Notes: generated by a model from the letters alone, not told the origin. DNA of 64,000 bases from Cryobacterium ruanii (GCF_004404055.1 NZ_SOHK01000004.1:91156-155155), one strand, 5' to 3'; shown: positions 39,172-47,850, counted from the first letter of the stretch. Numbers and translations: made by a program.

Positions 39172-39274
39172 TGTTCTACCTCTCTAAGCCGCAACAGGGT
39201 TGTCGGCATTGGATGAATTGCCGACTCCTGAGACCAGGAAAGTGTCATCATCGACTGTGTTCTTTTAGATCATA

Positions 39275-39308
39275 ATCACATATGTGATGTTTTACTACAC
39301 TTTTGTTT
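39275..39308. promoter_or_regulatory. Operator upstream of the EIIC gene
   Basis: A perfect 14-bp palindrome ATCACATATGTGAT (39275-39288), about 105 bases before the EIIC start, plus a weaker ACAC-TTTT-GTTT starting 21 bases after its core. It has the same TCAC-N4-GTGA pattern as the other two promoter regions. Confidence 0.7.
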
Positions 39309-39354
39309 GGAAAGTAGGCGGAGCATGCCACGGCGGCGGAGCCACCCGTGACGC

Positions 39355-39612
39355 TTAGTCCGAACGCCCGAGCAACTCCACCAGCTCGTCGAGGATCGCG
39401 TCGGCTCCGTCGCCGCTCGCCTCGATCGACACTTCTTCGCCGCACATGACGCCCAGAGAGATCACACCGAGAATGCTTGCGGCGTTGGCGGACTTGTCCC
39501 CCCTGGTGACCGTCACGGCGACGCCACTACGGTTGACGGCTTTTGTGAAAAGCGAGGCAGGGCGCGCGTGCAGACCGTGTTCGGAGGCCACGCGTACAGT
39601 TCGTTGAGTCAT
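39355..39612 (-). CDS. ptsH: PTS phosphocarrier HPr
   Basis: An 85-residue HPr. ATG 39612 follows GGATGGAAA; a longer frame has no site. The phosphorylated His lies in EHGLHARPAS (His15 position), and NAASILGVISLGV is the region around the regulatory Ser. It carries phosphate from enzyme I to EIIA. It lies between the E2 gene and the EIIC gene, so PTS and dehydrogenase genes form one layout. Confidence 0.94.
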   Translation of the reverse strand: MTQRTVRVASEHGLHARPASLFTKAVNRSGVAVTVTRGDKSANAASILGVISLGVMCGEEVSIEASGDGADAILDELVELLGRSD

Positions 39613-39632
39613 TTTCCATCCATTGGCTTGGT

Positions 39633-39677
39633 CTCCGAGCGGAGAAAGGTACGACGCCTCCGATTGGAGAAAGGTAC
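39633..39677 (-). repeat. Duplicated 20-bp hairpin element before HPr
   Basis: CTCCGAGCGGAGAAAGGTAC (39633-39652) and a copy with two changes (39658-39677), period 25 bases. Each contains a small hairpin CTCCG/YGGAG. They fill the gap between the E2 stop and HPr and could be processing or attenuation signals. Confidence 0.7.
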
Positions 39678-39685
39678 CGGGTTGT

Positions 39686-41038
39686 TCAAGAAACGATGCC
39701 ATCCAGCAAGCGTTGTGGAGTGGAAACTATTTCCTTGAGACTAGCGAGAAAACGAGCGGCGTCTCCACCATCGGCGACTCGATGGTCGACTGTGATTCCC
39801 ACGATGCAGGTCAGACGGGCACCAAAAGCGCCGTCGGTGATGACTATCCGATCCTTCACTGCTCCCGCCGAGAGGGCCGTCGCCTGCGGCGGTGTCAGCA
39901 GGGCATTGAACGAGTCCACGCCAAGCCCTCCGAGGTTGGAGAACACGCTCGTACCGCCGGTGAGCCGCGATGGGTCGGTCTTACCGTCCCGGGCCGCGAC
40001 GATGACCTCGTTGATCTCTCGCACCAGCTCCGCAAGTGGGACTGCGTCCGGATTTCTCAGGACGGGCGCCAGGAGGCCGTTCGGCGCATCTATGGCGAGG
40101 GCAATCCCGATGTCGTCCTTGGGCACGGCACCGTCGGTCGTCCACGTGGCATTGAGCTGCGGCAGCCCGCGGAGGGCGAGTGCCTGCGCGCGCACCAAAA
40201 GAGCGGTCCAACTGGCCCCGCCGAGTTCGGTCTTGCGCACACGCGCCAATTTCGACAGGTCCAGTTCGAGAAAGGCGGTGAACTGGGGTACCAGTGCCGA
40301 AGCCGTCATAACCCGGGCGACCTGCAGCCGGGTGCGACGGCGGCGGCCGGCGGCCGCATCGATCGATGGGGCATCGGCTGCCGGTGCCACAACCGCCTCT
40401 GGTACTGGTGCGGGTGCGGGTGCGGGTGCCACAATATGCGCTGGAACGGCGCGCGCGATCGGCGCACCAGTGGTTCCGAAAATTGCACCCTCGACATCCG
40501 CTACCCGGATCGTTCCCCACGGCCCGGTTGGCATGATCGTGCGCAGCTCGAGGCCGTGTTCGCGCGCGATGACGCGGGCGAGCGGAACAGCAGGCATCCA
40601 CTCTGCGGTGGCAGCGGATGCCGCGGTTACGACGGGGGCGGGCGTGGCTGCGAGCGTCGCAGCGACGGGAGTGCTGGCCGGTACCGCGAGAATGGCAGCC
40701 GCCTCCGGCGCAACTATGGCCGACTTGATCGGGCGGACGGGCTCGACGTATGCCTCCGGCACCGGCTCGTCGAAGACTCCACCGAGCAGGTCATCGGCGT
40801 CAGTGGTGATCATGCCGATGGCGACACCCACCTTGATCACATCATTTTCAAAGGCCATGATCCGGGCGAGCGTACCGTCGAAGGGCGACTCGACCTCCAT
40901 ATCGACCTTATCGGTGGCCACCTCGCAAATTGCCTCGCCGGCCTTCACGAAGTCGCCCTCGTTCTTCAGCCAGGCGACCATGGTGCCTTCCTCCATGGTC
41001 ATGGACATCTTCGGCATGGTCAGTGGCAGGTCAACCAT
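39686..41038 (-). CDS. acoC: Dihydrolipoyl acyltransferase E2 (acetoin-dehydrogenase type)
   Basis: A 450-residue E2 from ATG 41038, one base after the E1beta stop. The lipoyl domain has lipoyl-Lys44 in ATDKVDMEVESP. An E3-binding domain (MPAVPLARVIAREHGLELRTI) and an Ala/Pro linker follow. The catalytic domain ends with DHRVADGG (His419). It transfers the acyl group made by E1 to CoA. No dihydrolipoamide dehydrogenase (E3) gene is in the cluster, so that subunit must come from elsewhere. The single lipoyl domain and E1 partners fit the acetoin type better than pyruvate dehydrogenase. Confidence 0.88.
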   Translation of the reverse strand: MVDLPLTMPKMSMTMEEGTMVAWLKNEGDFVKAGEAICEVATDKVDMEVESPFDGTLARIMAFENDVIKVGVAIGMITTDADDLLGGVFDEPVPEAYVEPVRPIKSAIVAPEAAAILAVPASTPVAATLAATPAPVVTAASAATAEWMPAVPLARVIAREHGLELRTIMPTGPWGTIRVADVEGAIFGTTGAPIARAVPAHIVAPAPAPAPVPEAVVAPAADAPSIDAAAGRRRRTRLQVARVMTASALVPQFTAFLELDLSKLARVRKTELGGASWTALLVRAQALALRGLPQLNATWTTDGAVPKDDIGIALAIDAPNGLLAPVLRNPDAVPLAELVREINEVIVAARDGKTDPSRLTGGTSVFSNLGGLGVDSFNALLTPPQATALSAGAVKDRIVITDGAFGARLTCIVGITVDHRVADGGDAARFLASLKEIVSTPQRLLDGIVS

Positions 41039-41039
41039 C

Positions 41040-42065
41040 TTACCACTCCCGAACAAGATCGGTGGCAGCGCGCACGATGTCTTCGACCTGTGGCACGGCA
41101 GCGCGTTCGAGCTTCGGTGCATAGGGGATGGGGATATCGAGGCCGGCTAGGCGCTTAATCGGGGCACGCAGGTGGGTGAAGGCATCGGACTCGGCGATGA
41201 TCGCCGAGATTTCCGACATGAACCCGAGGGTGCGCACGGCTTCCTGCACGAGCAGTACTCGACCGGTGGCCTTGACCGTGCGCAGAATGGTGTCGGTGTC
41301 CAGCGGCTTGAGCGTGCGCGGGTCGACGACCATGGCGCTGATGCCAATCTTGGCCAGCTCCTCGGCCGCCTCCATCGACCGGCTGACCTCGATGCCGGTG
41401 GCGATGATGGTGAGGTCGGTTCCTTGTCGGCGCACTGCGGCGACTCCGAGGGGAATTCGGGCGTTCCCGACGCTGACGTCGCCGGTGGTCTTGTAGAGGA
41501 GCTTGTGCTCTAGGAACATCACCGGATTCGGGTCGTCGATGGCAGCCAGCAACAGCCCCTTGGCATCATCCGCCGTAGCCGGCATGACCACCTTGAGTCC
41601 AGGAACGTGCACGAACCAGGCCTCCAGGCTCTGCGAGTGCTGGGCAGCCGCACCGGTACCGGATCCGCCGGGTGCGCGGATCACCATGGGAACGTTGACG
41701 GCACCGCCGAGCATGAAGTGGATTTTCGCGGCCTGATTGGCAATCTGATCCATCGCCTGTGCCGTGAAGTCGGAGAACTGAATCTCAACGATCGGACGCA
41801 TACCCGTCATGGCGGCACCGACACCGAGGCCGACGATGCCCAGCTCACTGATAGTCGTGTCACGGATTCGGTCAGCACCGACCGTATGCATCAGCTCGCC
41901 GGTCACGCCGAAGGCGCCACCATAGGTTCCGACATCCTCACCCATGAGGAAGACAGCCGGGTCGGCGGCCATGGCGAGAGCGAGAGCTTCACGAATTGCT
42001 TCGGCGTAGGTCATGACCGTAGTCTCGACGGCGGCAAGGGTTGATTGTGTGGGCGTCATGGCCAT
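41040..42065 (-). CDS. acoB: Acetoin-dehydrogenase-type E1 beta subunit
   Basis: A 341-residue transketolase-like subunit. Its ATG overlaps the E1alpha stop by one base (TAATG). [20 protein letters not shown] with the thiamine-activating Glu, [28 protein letters not shown] and the C-terminal [17 protein letters not shown] are the family motifs. Together with E1alpha it forms the heterotetramer that decarboxylates or cleaves the substrate using thiamine diphosphate. An ATG 17 codons further in ([11 protein letters not shown]) is an alternative start. Confidence 0.92.
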   Translation of the reverse strand: MAMTPTQSTLAAVETTVMTYAEAIREALALAMAADPAVFLMGEDVGTYGGAFGVTGELMHTVGADRIRDTTISELGIVGLGVGAAMTGMRPIVEIQFSDFTAQAMDQIANQAAKIHFMLGGAVNVPMVIRAPGGSGTGAAAQHSQSLEAWFVHVPGLKVVMPATADDAKGLLLAAIDDPNPVMFLEHKLLYKTTGDVSVGNARIPLGVAAVRRQGTDLTIIATGIEVSRSMEAAEELAKIGISAMVVDPRTLKPLDTDTILRTVKATGRVLLVQEAVRTLGFMSEISAIIAESDAFTHLRAPIKRLAGLDIPIPYAPKLERAAVPQVEDIVRAATDLVREW

Positions 42066-43036
42066 TACCTCGCGTAAACGGCGGAGAGCAGGTCATCCGC
42101 GGTGGCATCGGGAGCAGCATTCGCGCGCTGTACAGCGGTGCGCAGCTCGGTTCGAACGTTGGTGCGGATTGCTTCGAGGTCGTCGTCGGTGAGCGTGCCG
42201 GCCGCACGGACGATGTCCTCGAACTTGGGGATCGGGTCCCGCAAGCGCCATTCTTCGATCTCTTCTCGCGTGCGGTAGAGATTCTTGTCGGACTTCGAGT
42301 GCCCCCTCCAGCGGTAGGTCTTGGCCTCGATGAAGGTTGGACCGCCCCCATCCCTGGCCCGGTCGACGGCCTCCTGGGTCGCTTCGTAGACTGCCTGGAT
42401 GTCGTTGCCATCGACGGTTACTCCGGGAATTCCGTAGCCCTTGGCGCGATCGGACAGCTTCTCAAGGTTGAAGGCCGCAGCGGCCGGCATCGACATACCG
42501 TACATGTTGTTCTCACACAGAAAGACCACGGGGAGTTGCCACATGGCCGCGAGGATGACGCCTTCGTGCCAGGCTCCCTCGCCCATGGCGCCGTCTCCAT
42601 GGAACGACACTGCAACCTGCTTGGTTCCGCGCATTTTGGCGGATAACGCTGCTCCCGCAGCGATCGGTATGCCTCCGGCGACGATGCCGTTGGCCCCCAG
42701 GTTTCCCGTAGCGGTATCCGCGATGTGCATCGAACCGCCACGACCACGGCAGTAACCTGTTTCCTTCGCGAGGAGCTCGGCCATCATGCGCTCCATGTCG
42801 GCGCCCTTGGCAATGCAGTGACCGTGTCCGCGGTGGGTCGAGGTGATGTAGTCGTCGATGTTCAAAGCCAGGCAGGCGGCCGTCGGCACTGCTTCCTGCC
42901 CGATGGAGAGGTGCATGGTTCCGTGCATGAGTCCACGACCATAGAGATCTTCTACTGCTTCTTCGAAACGACGGATCTTCCACATTGTGCGCAGTACGGA
43001 CACAGATAATTCAGGATCAACGGCGATCTGTTTCAT
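42065..43036 (-). CDS. acoA: Acetoin-dehydrogenase-type E1 alpha subunit
   Basis: A 323-residue thiamine-diphosphate-binding subunit. The TPP motif runs from GDGAMGEG (147) to NN (176-177). [33 protein letters not shown] and [12 protein letters not shown] are conserved in AcoA. The length and motifs are closer to acetoin dehydrogenase E1alpha than to pyruvate dehydrogenase. It is the first gene of the dehydrogenase part. Three phased palindromes upstream are candidate operators. The natural substrate should be an alpha-hydroxyketone with a methyl-ketone end, by analogy to acetoin; DXP has exactly this end. Confidence 0.9.
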   Translation of the reverse strand: MKQIAVDPELSVSVLRTMWKIRRFEEAVEDLYGRGLMHGTMHLSIGQEAVPTAACLALNIDDYITSTHRGHGHCIAKGADMERMMAELLAKETGYCRGRGGSMHIADTATGNLGANGIVAGGIPIAAGAALSAKMRGTKQVAVSFHGDGAMGEGAWHEGVILAAMWQLPVVFLCENNMYGMSMPAAAAFNLEKLSDRAKGYGIPGVTVDGNDIQAVYEATQEAVDRARDGGGPTFIEAKTYRWRGHSKSDKNLYRTREEIEEWRLRDPIPKFEDIVRAAGTLTDDDLEAIRTNVRTELRTAVQRANAAPDATADDLLSAVYAR

Positions 43037-43120
43037 GATGCGCGCCCTTCCGGAGCGGTAAGTAGGAATCTTGGTTTACCCAAGAGCACCCACAGCTGTG
43101 GCTCCGTAAATGAGGGACGC

Positions 43121-43172
43121 GCACCTTTGTGAGTAGCATATTCACGTTTGTGCCAAGTATGCACGTATGTTC
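43121..43172. promoter_or_regulatory. Three phased operators upstream of E1alpha
   Basis: GCAC-CTTT-GTGA (43121), TCAC-GTTT-GTGC (43142) and GCAC-GTAT-GTTC (43161), with starts 21 and 19 bases apart, that is on the same face of the DNA. All fit the TCAC-N4-GTGA pattern. They lie 85-136 bases before the E1alpha ATG and just downstream of the ispDF stop. Confidence 0.7.
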
Positions 43173-43219
43173 AGAGGCGCGCAAGTCGTGAAAAGCTATC
43201 GGGGTGGCCGGCCCGACGA

Positions 43220-44422
43220 TTACACGGCGATGGCCGGTTCCGCCGCTGTGCGAGCATGCAAGAGCACCGTCGCGATGGCGGCCATACCCTCGCCTCGTCC
43301 GGTAAAACCCAGGGAATCGGTCGTCGTCGCCGAAATGCTGACGGTCGCGTTGAGAAGGTGACTGAGGAGCCATTCGGATTCGAGACGACGCGGTGCGAAT
43401 TTCGGTCTGTTCCCCACCAGCTGCACGGAGACGTTGCCGACAACAAACCCAACGTCCTTGACGAGGGCCAGCGTTTCACGAAGGAATACTTCACCCCGCG
43501 CACCAGCCAGCCGCGGCTCCGTCGTGCCGAAAACACTTCCCATGTCGCCGAGTCGCACTGCGGACAGCATGGCATCACAGATGGCATGGCAGACGACATC
43601 GCCGTCACTATGCCCTTTTAGTCCCGCTACTCCGGGCCAGAACAGTCCCCCCAACCACATGGGGGTGCCATCGTCGTACGCATGAGCATCCGTCCCGGTT
43701 CCCACGCGAATCCCCGCGGCAGCGGATCCACTGAAAAGCTGTTCAGCGCGGCGCAACTCCCAGGCGGTTGTGATCTTGAACGCGAGCGAGTCGCCGGCGA
43801 TGACCGACACAGCGTAGCCCGCAGCAGCGACCAGAGCAGAGTCATCGGTGAATTCGCCGTCGGCCAGCGCGTGGGCGCGGACCAACTCGTCGCGCGGAAA
43901 CCCCTGCGGAGTCTGAACGGCGGTGAGCTCTGATCGATCCACGGTTTCGACGACGAGGCCGGACTCATCAATGCGCTTGATTGTGTCGGCCACCGGAAGG
44001 CCGGGCACCACAGCTGCCTTCGTGCGTTGCACCTCTGCGGCGATGGAGTCGAACAGCACGCTCGGGGTCAGCGGCCGGGCCGCGTCATGAACCAGAACGA
44101 TCTCGACCGATGGCGCCAATTCCAGCAGTGCCGCAGCGACCGATTGTTGCCGCGTTGAACCGCCGACAACGACGGTGACCGAGTCGCCGACGTTACCCGG
44201 AACGGCCCGTGCCAGCTCGATGGCCATAGGTACGAACGACTGCGGAACGGTCACGATGATCTGCGGCGATTCCCGCATTCCGAAAACGGCCTCAAGGGCG
44301 TGACTGAGGGTGGGGCGCCCCGCCAGGTGCACGAACGCTTTGGGCTCTGCGCGTCCGAGGCGCGTACCGTTTCCGGCCCCCAAAACGATTACGGCGATTT
44401 GGGGAAGTTTTGGTTGACTCAT
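43220..44422 (-). CDS. ispDF: Bifunctional IspD-IspF of the MEP pathway
   Basis: A 400-residue fusion. IspD (about 1-235) has VIVLGAGNGTRLGRAEPKAFVHLAGRP, the CTP-binding loop, and VLVHDAARPLTP. It joins CTP to 2-C-methyl-D-erythritol 4-phosphate. IspF (about 243-400) has GTGTDAHAY and GLKGHSDGDVVCHAICDAMLSA with the zinc Asp/His ligands, and cyclises the later intermediate. The two reactions are separated by IspE, not in this window. carD lies upstream as in mycobacteria. The substrate MEP is what the downstream PTS cluster may import. Confidence 0.95.
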   Translation of the reverse strand: MSQPKLPQIAVIVLGAGNGTRLGRAEPKAFVHLAGRPTLSHALEAVFGMRESPQIIVTVPQSFVPMAIELARAVPGNVGDSVTVVVGGSTRQQSVAAALLELAPSVEIVLVHDAARPLTPSVLFDSIAAEVQRTKAAVVPGLPVADTIKRIDESGLVVETVDRSELTAVQTPQGFPRDELVRAHALADGEFTDDSALVAAAGYAVSVIAGDSLAFKITTAWELRRAEQLFSGSAAAGIRVGTGTDAHAYDDGTPMWLGGLFWPGVAGLKGHSDGDVVCHAICDAMLSAVRLGDMGSVFGTTEPRLAGARGEVFLRETLALVKDVGFVVGNVSVQLVGNRPKFAPRRLESEWLLSHLLNATVSISATTTDSLGFTGRGEGMAAIATVLLHARTAAEPAIAV

Positions 44423-44568
44423 AGGTTATAGGGATCTCCGAGAAACCAAAGCATCGGGTGGTTGCTGTGCAGTTTCATGCCTTGCAGAGGTTACTTCATT
44501 CACATCCGAATCGCACCGTCGCAGGCAAGTTGACAGTCTGAAGCGACGTCGGCAGCGCGACCCATCAG

Positions 44569-45051
44569 TTAAGAAGCAAGAACCTCGTCGAGAACGGTGG
44601 AAGCCTTCTCTTCATCGGTCTTTTCGGCCAGGGCCAACTCGCTGATGAGAATCTGGCGGGCCTTGGCCAACATGCGTTTCTCACCGGCGGACAGGCCGCG
44701 GTCCTGGTCGCGACGCCACAGGTCGCGCACGACCTCTGACACCTTGATCACATCACCGCTGGCCAGTTTTTCAAGATTGGCCTTATACCGGCGAGACCAA
44801 TTGGTGGGCTCTTCGGTGAACGGTGCGCGCAGCACTTCGAAGACCCGATCAAGGCCTTCCCTGCCGATCACATCGCGCACGCCGACAAGGTCGACGTTCT
44901 CAGCGGGAACCTCAATAGTGAGATCGCCCTGAGTGACGTTCAGCTTGAGGTACAGCTTCTCCTCACCTTTGATGATGCGGGTTTTCACCTCGGTGATCAT
45001 CGCAGCGCCGTGGTGGGGATAAACAACGGTTTCGCCAACCTCAAACAGCAT
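44569..45051 (-). CDS. carD: CarD-type RNA polymerase-binding transcription factor
   Basis: A 160-residue CarD. ATG 45051 ([19 protein letters not shown]) is nine bases after AAGGG; an ATG three codons earlier touches the site. The N-terminal Tudor-like domain that binds the RNAP beta subunit is followed by the helical DNA-binding domain with [17 protein letters not shown] and the conserved Trp (VRDLWRRDQ). It stabilises open complexes and is essential in mycobacteria. It precedes ispDF, as in many actinobacteria. Confidence 0.95.
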   Translation of the reverse strand: MLFEVGETVVYPHHGAAMITEVKTRIIKGEEKLYLKLNVTQGDLTIEVPAENVDLVGVRDVIGREGLDRVFEVLRAPFTEEPTNWSRRYKANLEKLASGDVIKVSEVVRDLWRRDQDRGLSAGEKRMLAKARQILISELALAEKTDEEKASTVLDEVLAS

Positions 45052-45229
45052 GAACGTCATCCCTTCAGCGAGCTCTAGGTTACCACAGCTTAGAGGTGCT
45101 ACAGTACGCGCGCCCCCGCGAGGCAGGCTGTCGACATTCGCGTGCGCAAACACGCCGCTAAGCTAAGAACAGAGCGAATTTCTGCAGCGACGGCTCACCG
45201 TCGAACGCTGCTTCAGTAGTGGAGGTTTT

Positions 45230-45745
45230 GTGAGAGCGCGCATCGCTGCATCCGTTGTATTGACGGCTGGCATTCTGTTGGGCACGAGCGCATGCGGGTT
45301 CTTCGCATCGCCGGCCACCTCGATCGCCTATGACGCCAGCGACGGCGTCAGTGGCGAAGTGGGCGAGCTGCACATTCGCAACGGCATCCTGTTCTCTACC
45401 GATGGTCAACTGGCCAGCCTGGTCGTCACCGTCGTGAACCCGACAGACACGCTCACGAGCGTGCTCGTGCAGTACGAGTCCAGCACCGGCAAGGTCTCAC
45501 AGAGCGTGCCCGTCGAGGCGAACACGACCGTGACGTTCGGCACGGCCGGCGCCCCGTCGGTCATTCTTGAGAACATGGACAGCCAGCCCGGCTCGCTATT
45601 CCCGGTGTTCTTCCAGTATGGCGAGGAGACAGGGACCGAGCTGTTGCTGCCCGTACTGACCGGCTTCCAGGCCGAATACGACGGATTGCTGCCCACGCTC
45701 GCGCCGACCGAGACGCCGACGCCGTCGGCCACACCCGCCGCGTAA
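45230..45745 (+). CDS. lpqE: LpqE-like exported lipoprotein
   Basis: A 171-residue protein from GTG 45230 with GGAGG before it. The signal sequence ends in the lipobox LLGTSAC. A beta-rich domain (IRNGILFSTDGQLASLVVTVVNPTDTLTSVLV) follows, and a Pro/Thr tail. Position divergent from carD matches M. tuberculosis LpqE next to CarD. LpqE-type proteins have weak similarity to copper chaperones of the PCuAC class, but the Met/His copper motif is not evident. The function is unproven. Confidence 0.75.
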   Translation: MRARIAASVVLTAGILLGTSACGFFASPATSIAYDASDGVSGEVGELHIRNGILFSTDGQLASLVVTVVNPTDTLTSVLVQYESSTGKVSQSVPVEANTTVTFGTAGAPSVILENMDSQPGSLFPVFFQYGEETGTELLLPVLTGFQAEYDGLLPTLAPTETPTPSATPAA

Positions 45746-45763
45746 CCCGCCAAGAAACGAATC

Positions 45764-45803
45764 AGGCCGCCATCCCCTCGGGGACGGCGGCCTAATTTTT
45801 TCT
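45764..45803 (+). terminator. Terminator between lpqE and regX3
   Basis: AGGCCGCC (45764-45771) pairs with GGCGGCCT (45786-45793), with an inner TCCC/GGGA and loop CTCG, then AATTTTTT. It ends the lpqE transcript and could serve regX3 on the other strand. Confidence 0.88.
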
Positions 45804-46485
45804 ATGCTTCGAAGCGGTAGCCGAGGCCGCGCACGGTGACGAGCATGACCGGCTCGGAGGGGGCAGCTTCGATGCGGGAGCGGATGCGTTTGATGTGCAC
45901 GTCGAGCGTTTTGGTGTCACCGAAGTAGTCGGTGCCCCAGACCCGGTCGATGAGCTGGCCGCGGGTGAGCACCCGCCCGGCGTTGCGCAGCAGAAACTCG
46001 AGCAGTTCGAACTCTTTCAAGGGCATGTTCACGAGCTCGCCGGAGACCGTCACGGCGTGCCGCTCCACATCCATGCGTACCGTGCCGGCCGACAGCATGC
46101 TGTCGACGTCGGACGCACTCTGATCCTCGTGACGGCGCAACACCGCGCGAATGCGGGCGACGAGTTCGCGGGTTGAATACGGCTTGGTGACGTAGTCATC
46201 AGCGCCGAGTTCAAGCCCGACGACGATGTCGATCTCGGAATCCTTCGCGGTGAGCATGATGATGGGCACGGTCGAGCGGGTGCGGATCTCCCGACACACC
46301 TCGGTGCCCGGAATGCCGGGCAGCATGAGATCGAGCAGCATCAGGTCGGTGCCATTCTGGTCGAATTCGTTGATCGCGCTCGGCCCGTCTTCGGCCACGA
46401 CAACCTCGTAGCCCTCACGTTCAAGTAGAAAGCTCAACGGCTCGCTCAAAGCGCTCTCATCTTCAACCAAGAGGATGCGTGTCAT
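45802..46485 (-). CDS. regX3: Phosphate-response regulator RegX3
   Basis: A 227-residue OmpR-family regulator. Receiver Asp52 (LLDLMLPG), acidic pair ED at 8-9 and TKPYS Lys are present. The DNA-binding half has MPLKEFELLEFLLRNAGRVLTRGQL and VRGLGYRFEA. It is the orthologue of RegX3/PhoP by the SenX3-RegX3-PhoU arrangement: it overlaps senX3 by four bases (ATGA), and phoU is divergent. It activates phosphate-starvation genes through PHO boxes such as the one before pstS. Confidence 0.94.
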   Translation of the reverse strand: MTRILLVEDESALSEPLSFLLEREGYEVVVAEDGPSAINEFDQNGTDLMLLDLMLPGIPGTEVCREIRTRSTVPIIMLTAKDSEIDIVVGLELGADDYVTKPYSTRELVARIRAVLRRHEDQSASDVDSMLSAGTVRMDVERHAVTVSGELVNMPLKEFELLEFLLRNAGRVLTRGQLIDRVWGTDYFGDTKTLDVHIKRIRSRIEAAPSEPVMLVTVRGLGYRFEA

Positions 46486-47672
46486 AGTGTGTCTCCTGCA
46501 GCCGCACGAGCGACCGGTCGCGGTTTGTTCGGGCGGGGTTCGATGATGGGCTCAGCCGCCTCGGGAAGGCGGATGGTGAAGGTGGATCCGCTGCCAGGCT
46601 GCGACCAGACGCGAATGTCACCGCCGTGGTTCTGCACGACGTGTTTGACGATGGACAGGCCGAGGCCGGTACCCCCGGTGTGCCGGGACCTGGCCTGGTC
46701 GACGCGGAAGAACCGCTCGAAGACACGGTCGAGATCGGCTTCCGCGATGCCGACGCCCTGGTCGGTCACGGTGATCTCCACGATGCCTTTCTGCAGGCGC
46801 ACACCGACGCCGACCCGCGACCCTTCGAGGGAATAGTTCACCGCATTGGCGACGAGGTTGTGCACGGCGACGGTGAGCAGGGCTTCGTCGCCGAAGACCC
46901 GGGCGCCGGACTTTTTGCCGATGACGATCGTGATGCGCTCAGCCTCGGCGACGACGCGGCTCTGGTCCACTGCGGCGGCGACGATGTCGTCGACGCTGAG
47001 ATTCTCCGGTTCGGCCAGGGCGTCCTGCGCCTGCAGCCGGGACAGTTCGATGATCTCCTGGGTCATCCGGCCGAGCCTGGCCGACTCTGTCGTCAACCGG
47101 TTGGCGAAGCGGCGAACCTGCTCCGGCTCATCCGCTGCCTTGTCGAGGGCCTCAGCGAGGAGACCAACGGACGCGATGGGGGTTTTGAGCTCGTGGCTGA
47201 TGTTGGCTACAAAGTCACGGCGCACCTCGTCGAGGCGGAAAGCTTCGGTTCGGTCTTCGGCCAGCAGCAGCACGTAGCGGGTGCCGAGCCGAGCCAGGCG
47301 CACCCGAAAGCGCATGCTCGCGTCGCCGAACGGGCCGCGGGACAGCACGAGGTCTTCACTGATCGGCTCACCGGTCTGCCGCACCTGCCGGGCGAGTTCG
47401 AGCAGTTCGGGATGCACGAGCTGCTGGTGCCAGACCAGGCCCAGGGTGAGTGCGCCGGGGCTGGTCTTGATGACGTTGTTCGACGGGTCGAGCACGACCC
47501 CGGCGGTCTCGAGGGCGTCGAGCACCTGGTCGATACCGTCGGGCACGGCCGGATTGACGACCTCGGAGGCGCGACGCCCGTGACGCTCGGCTACGTGCAG
47601 CAGCAGCACGAATCCGGCACCGACACCGAGTCCGAGTGCCAGTGACAGCAACACCAGCCACGTCGATTCCAT
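46482..47672 (-). CDS. senX3: Sensor histidine kinase SenX3
   Basis: A 396-residue kinase. A single N-terminal membrane segment (about 5-27) precedes a PAS-like region. The phospho-acceptor His160 is in ISHELKTPIAS, and the ATP-binding boxes are NLVANAVNYS, VTDQGVGI and GGTGLGLSIVKHV. In low phosphate it activates RegX3; PhoU and the Pst transporter restrain it. The genes for all these partners are in this window. Confidence 0.94.
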   Translation of the reverse strand: MESTWLVLLSLALGLGVGAGFVLLLHVAERHGRRASEVVNPAVPDGIDQVLDALETAGVVLDPSNNVIKTSPGALTLGLVWHQQLVHPELLELARQVRQTGEPISEDLVLSRGPFGDASMRFRVRLARLGTRYVLLLAEDRTEAFRLDEVRRDFVANISHELKTPIASVGLLAEALDKAADEPEQVRRFANRLTTESARLGRMTQEIIELSRLQAQDALAEPENLSVDDIVAAAVDQSRVVAEAERITIVIGKKSGARVFGDEALLTVAVHNLVANAVNYSLEGSRVGVGVRLQKGIVEITVTDQGVGIAEADLDRVFERFFRVDQARSRHTGGTGLGLSIVKHVVQNHGGDIRVWSQPGSGSTFTIRLPEAAEPIIEPRPNKPRPVARAAAGDTL

Positions 47673-47850
47673 CTCTACAGATTACTGACAGTATCTGCCC
47701 GTCGTTTGCACGGCTCCGCACCAGGCCCTGTACTTTGGTAAGTGTTCAAGTGGGCAGCACCTGCCGTTAACCTGAATTCGTCATCATAATCCGGGGCCAC
47801 GCTGGCCTCACAGATCGTGCGTGTTTGCGCGGCAAGGAAGGATCACCCCC

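Noticed and set aside
39686..43036. Pyruvate dehydrogenase complex
   Set aside because: Split short E1 subunits of acetoin type and setting inside a PTS cluster; actinobacteria usually have a single-chain E1 (AceE) for pyruvate.
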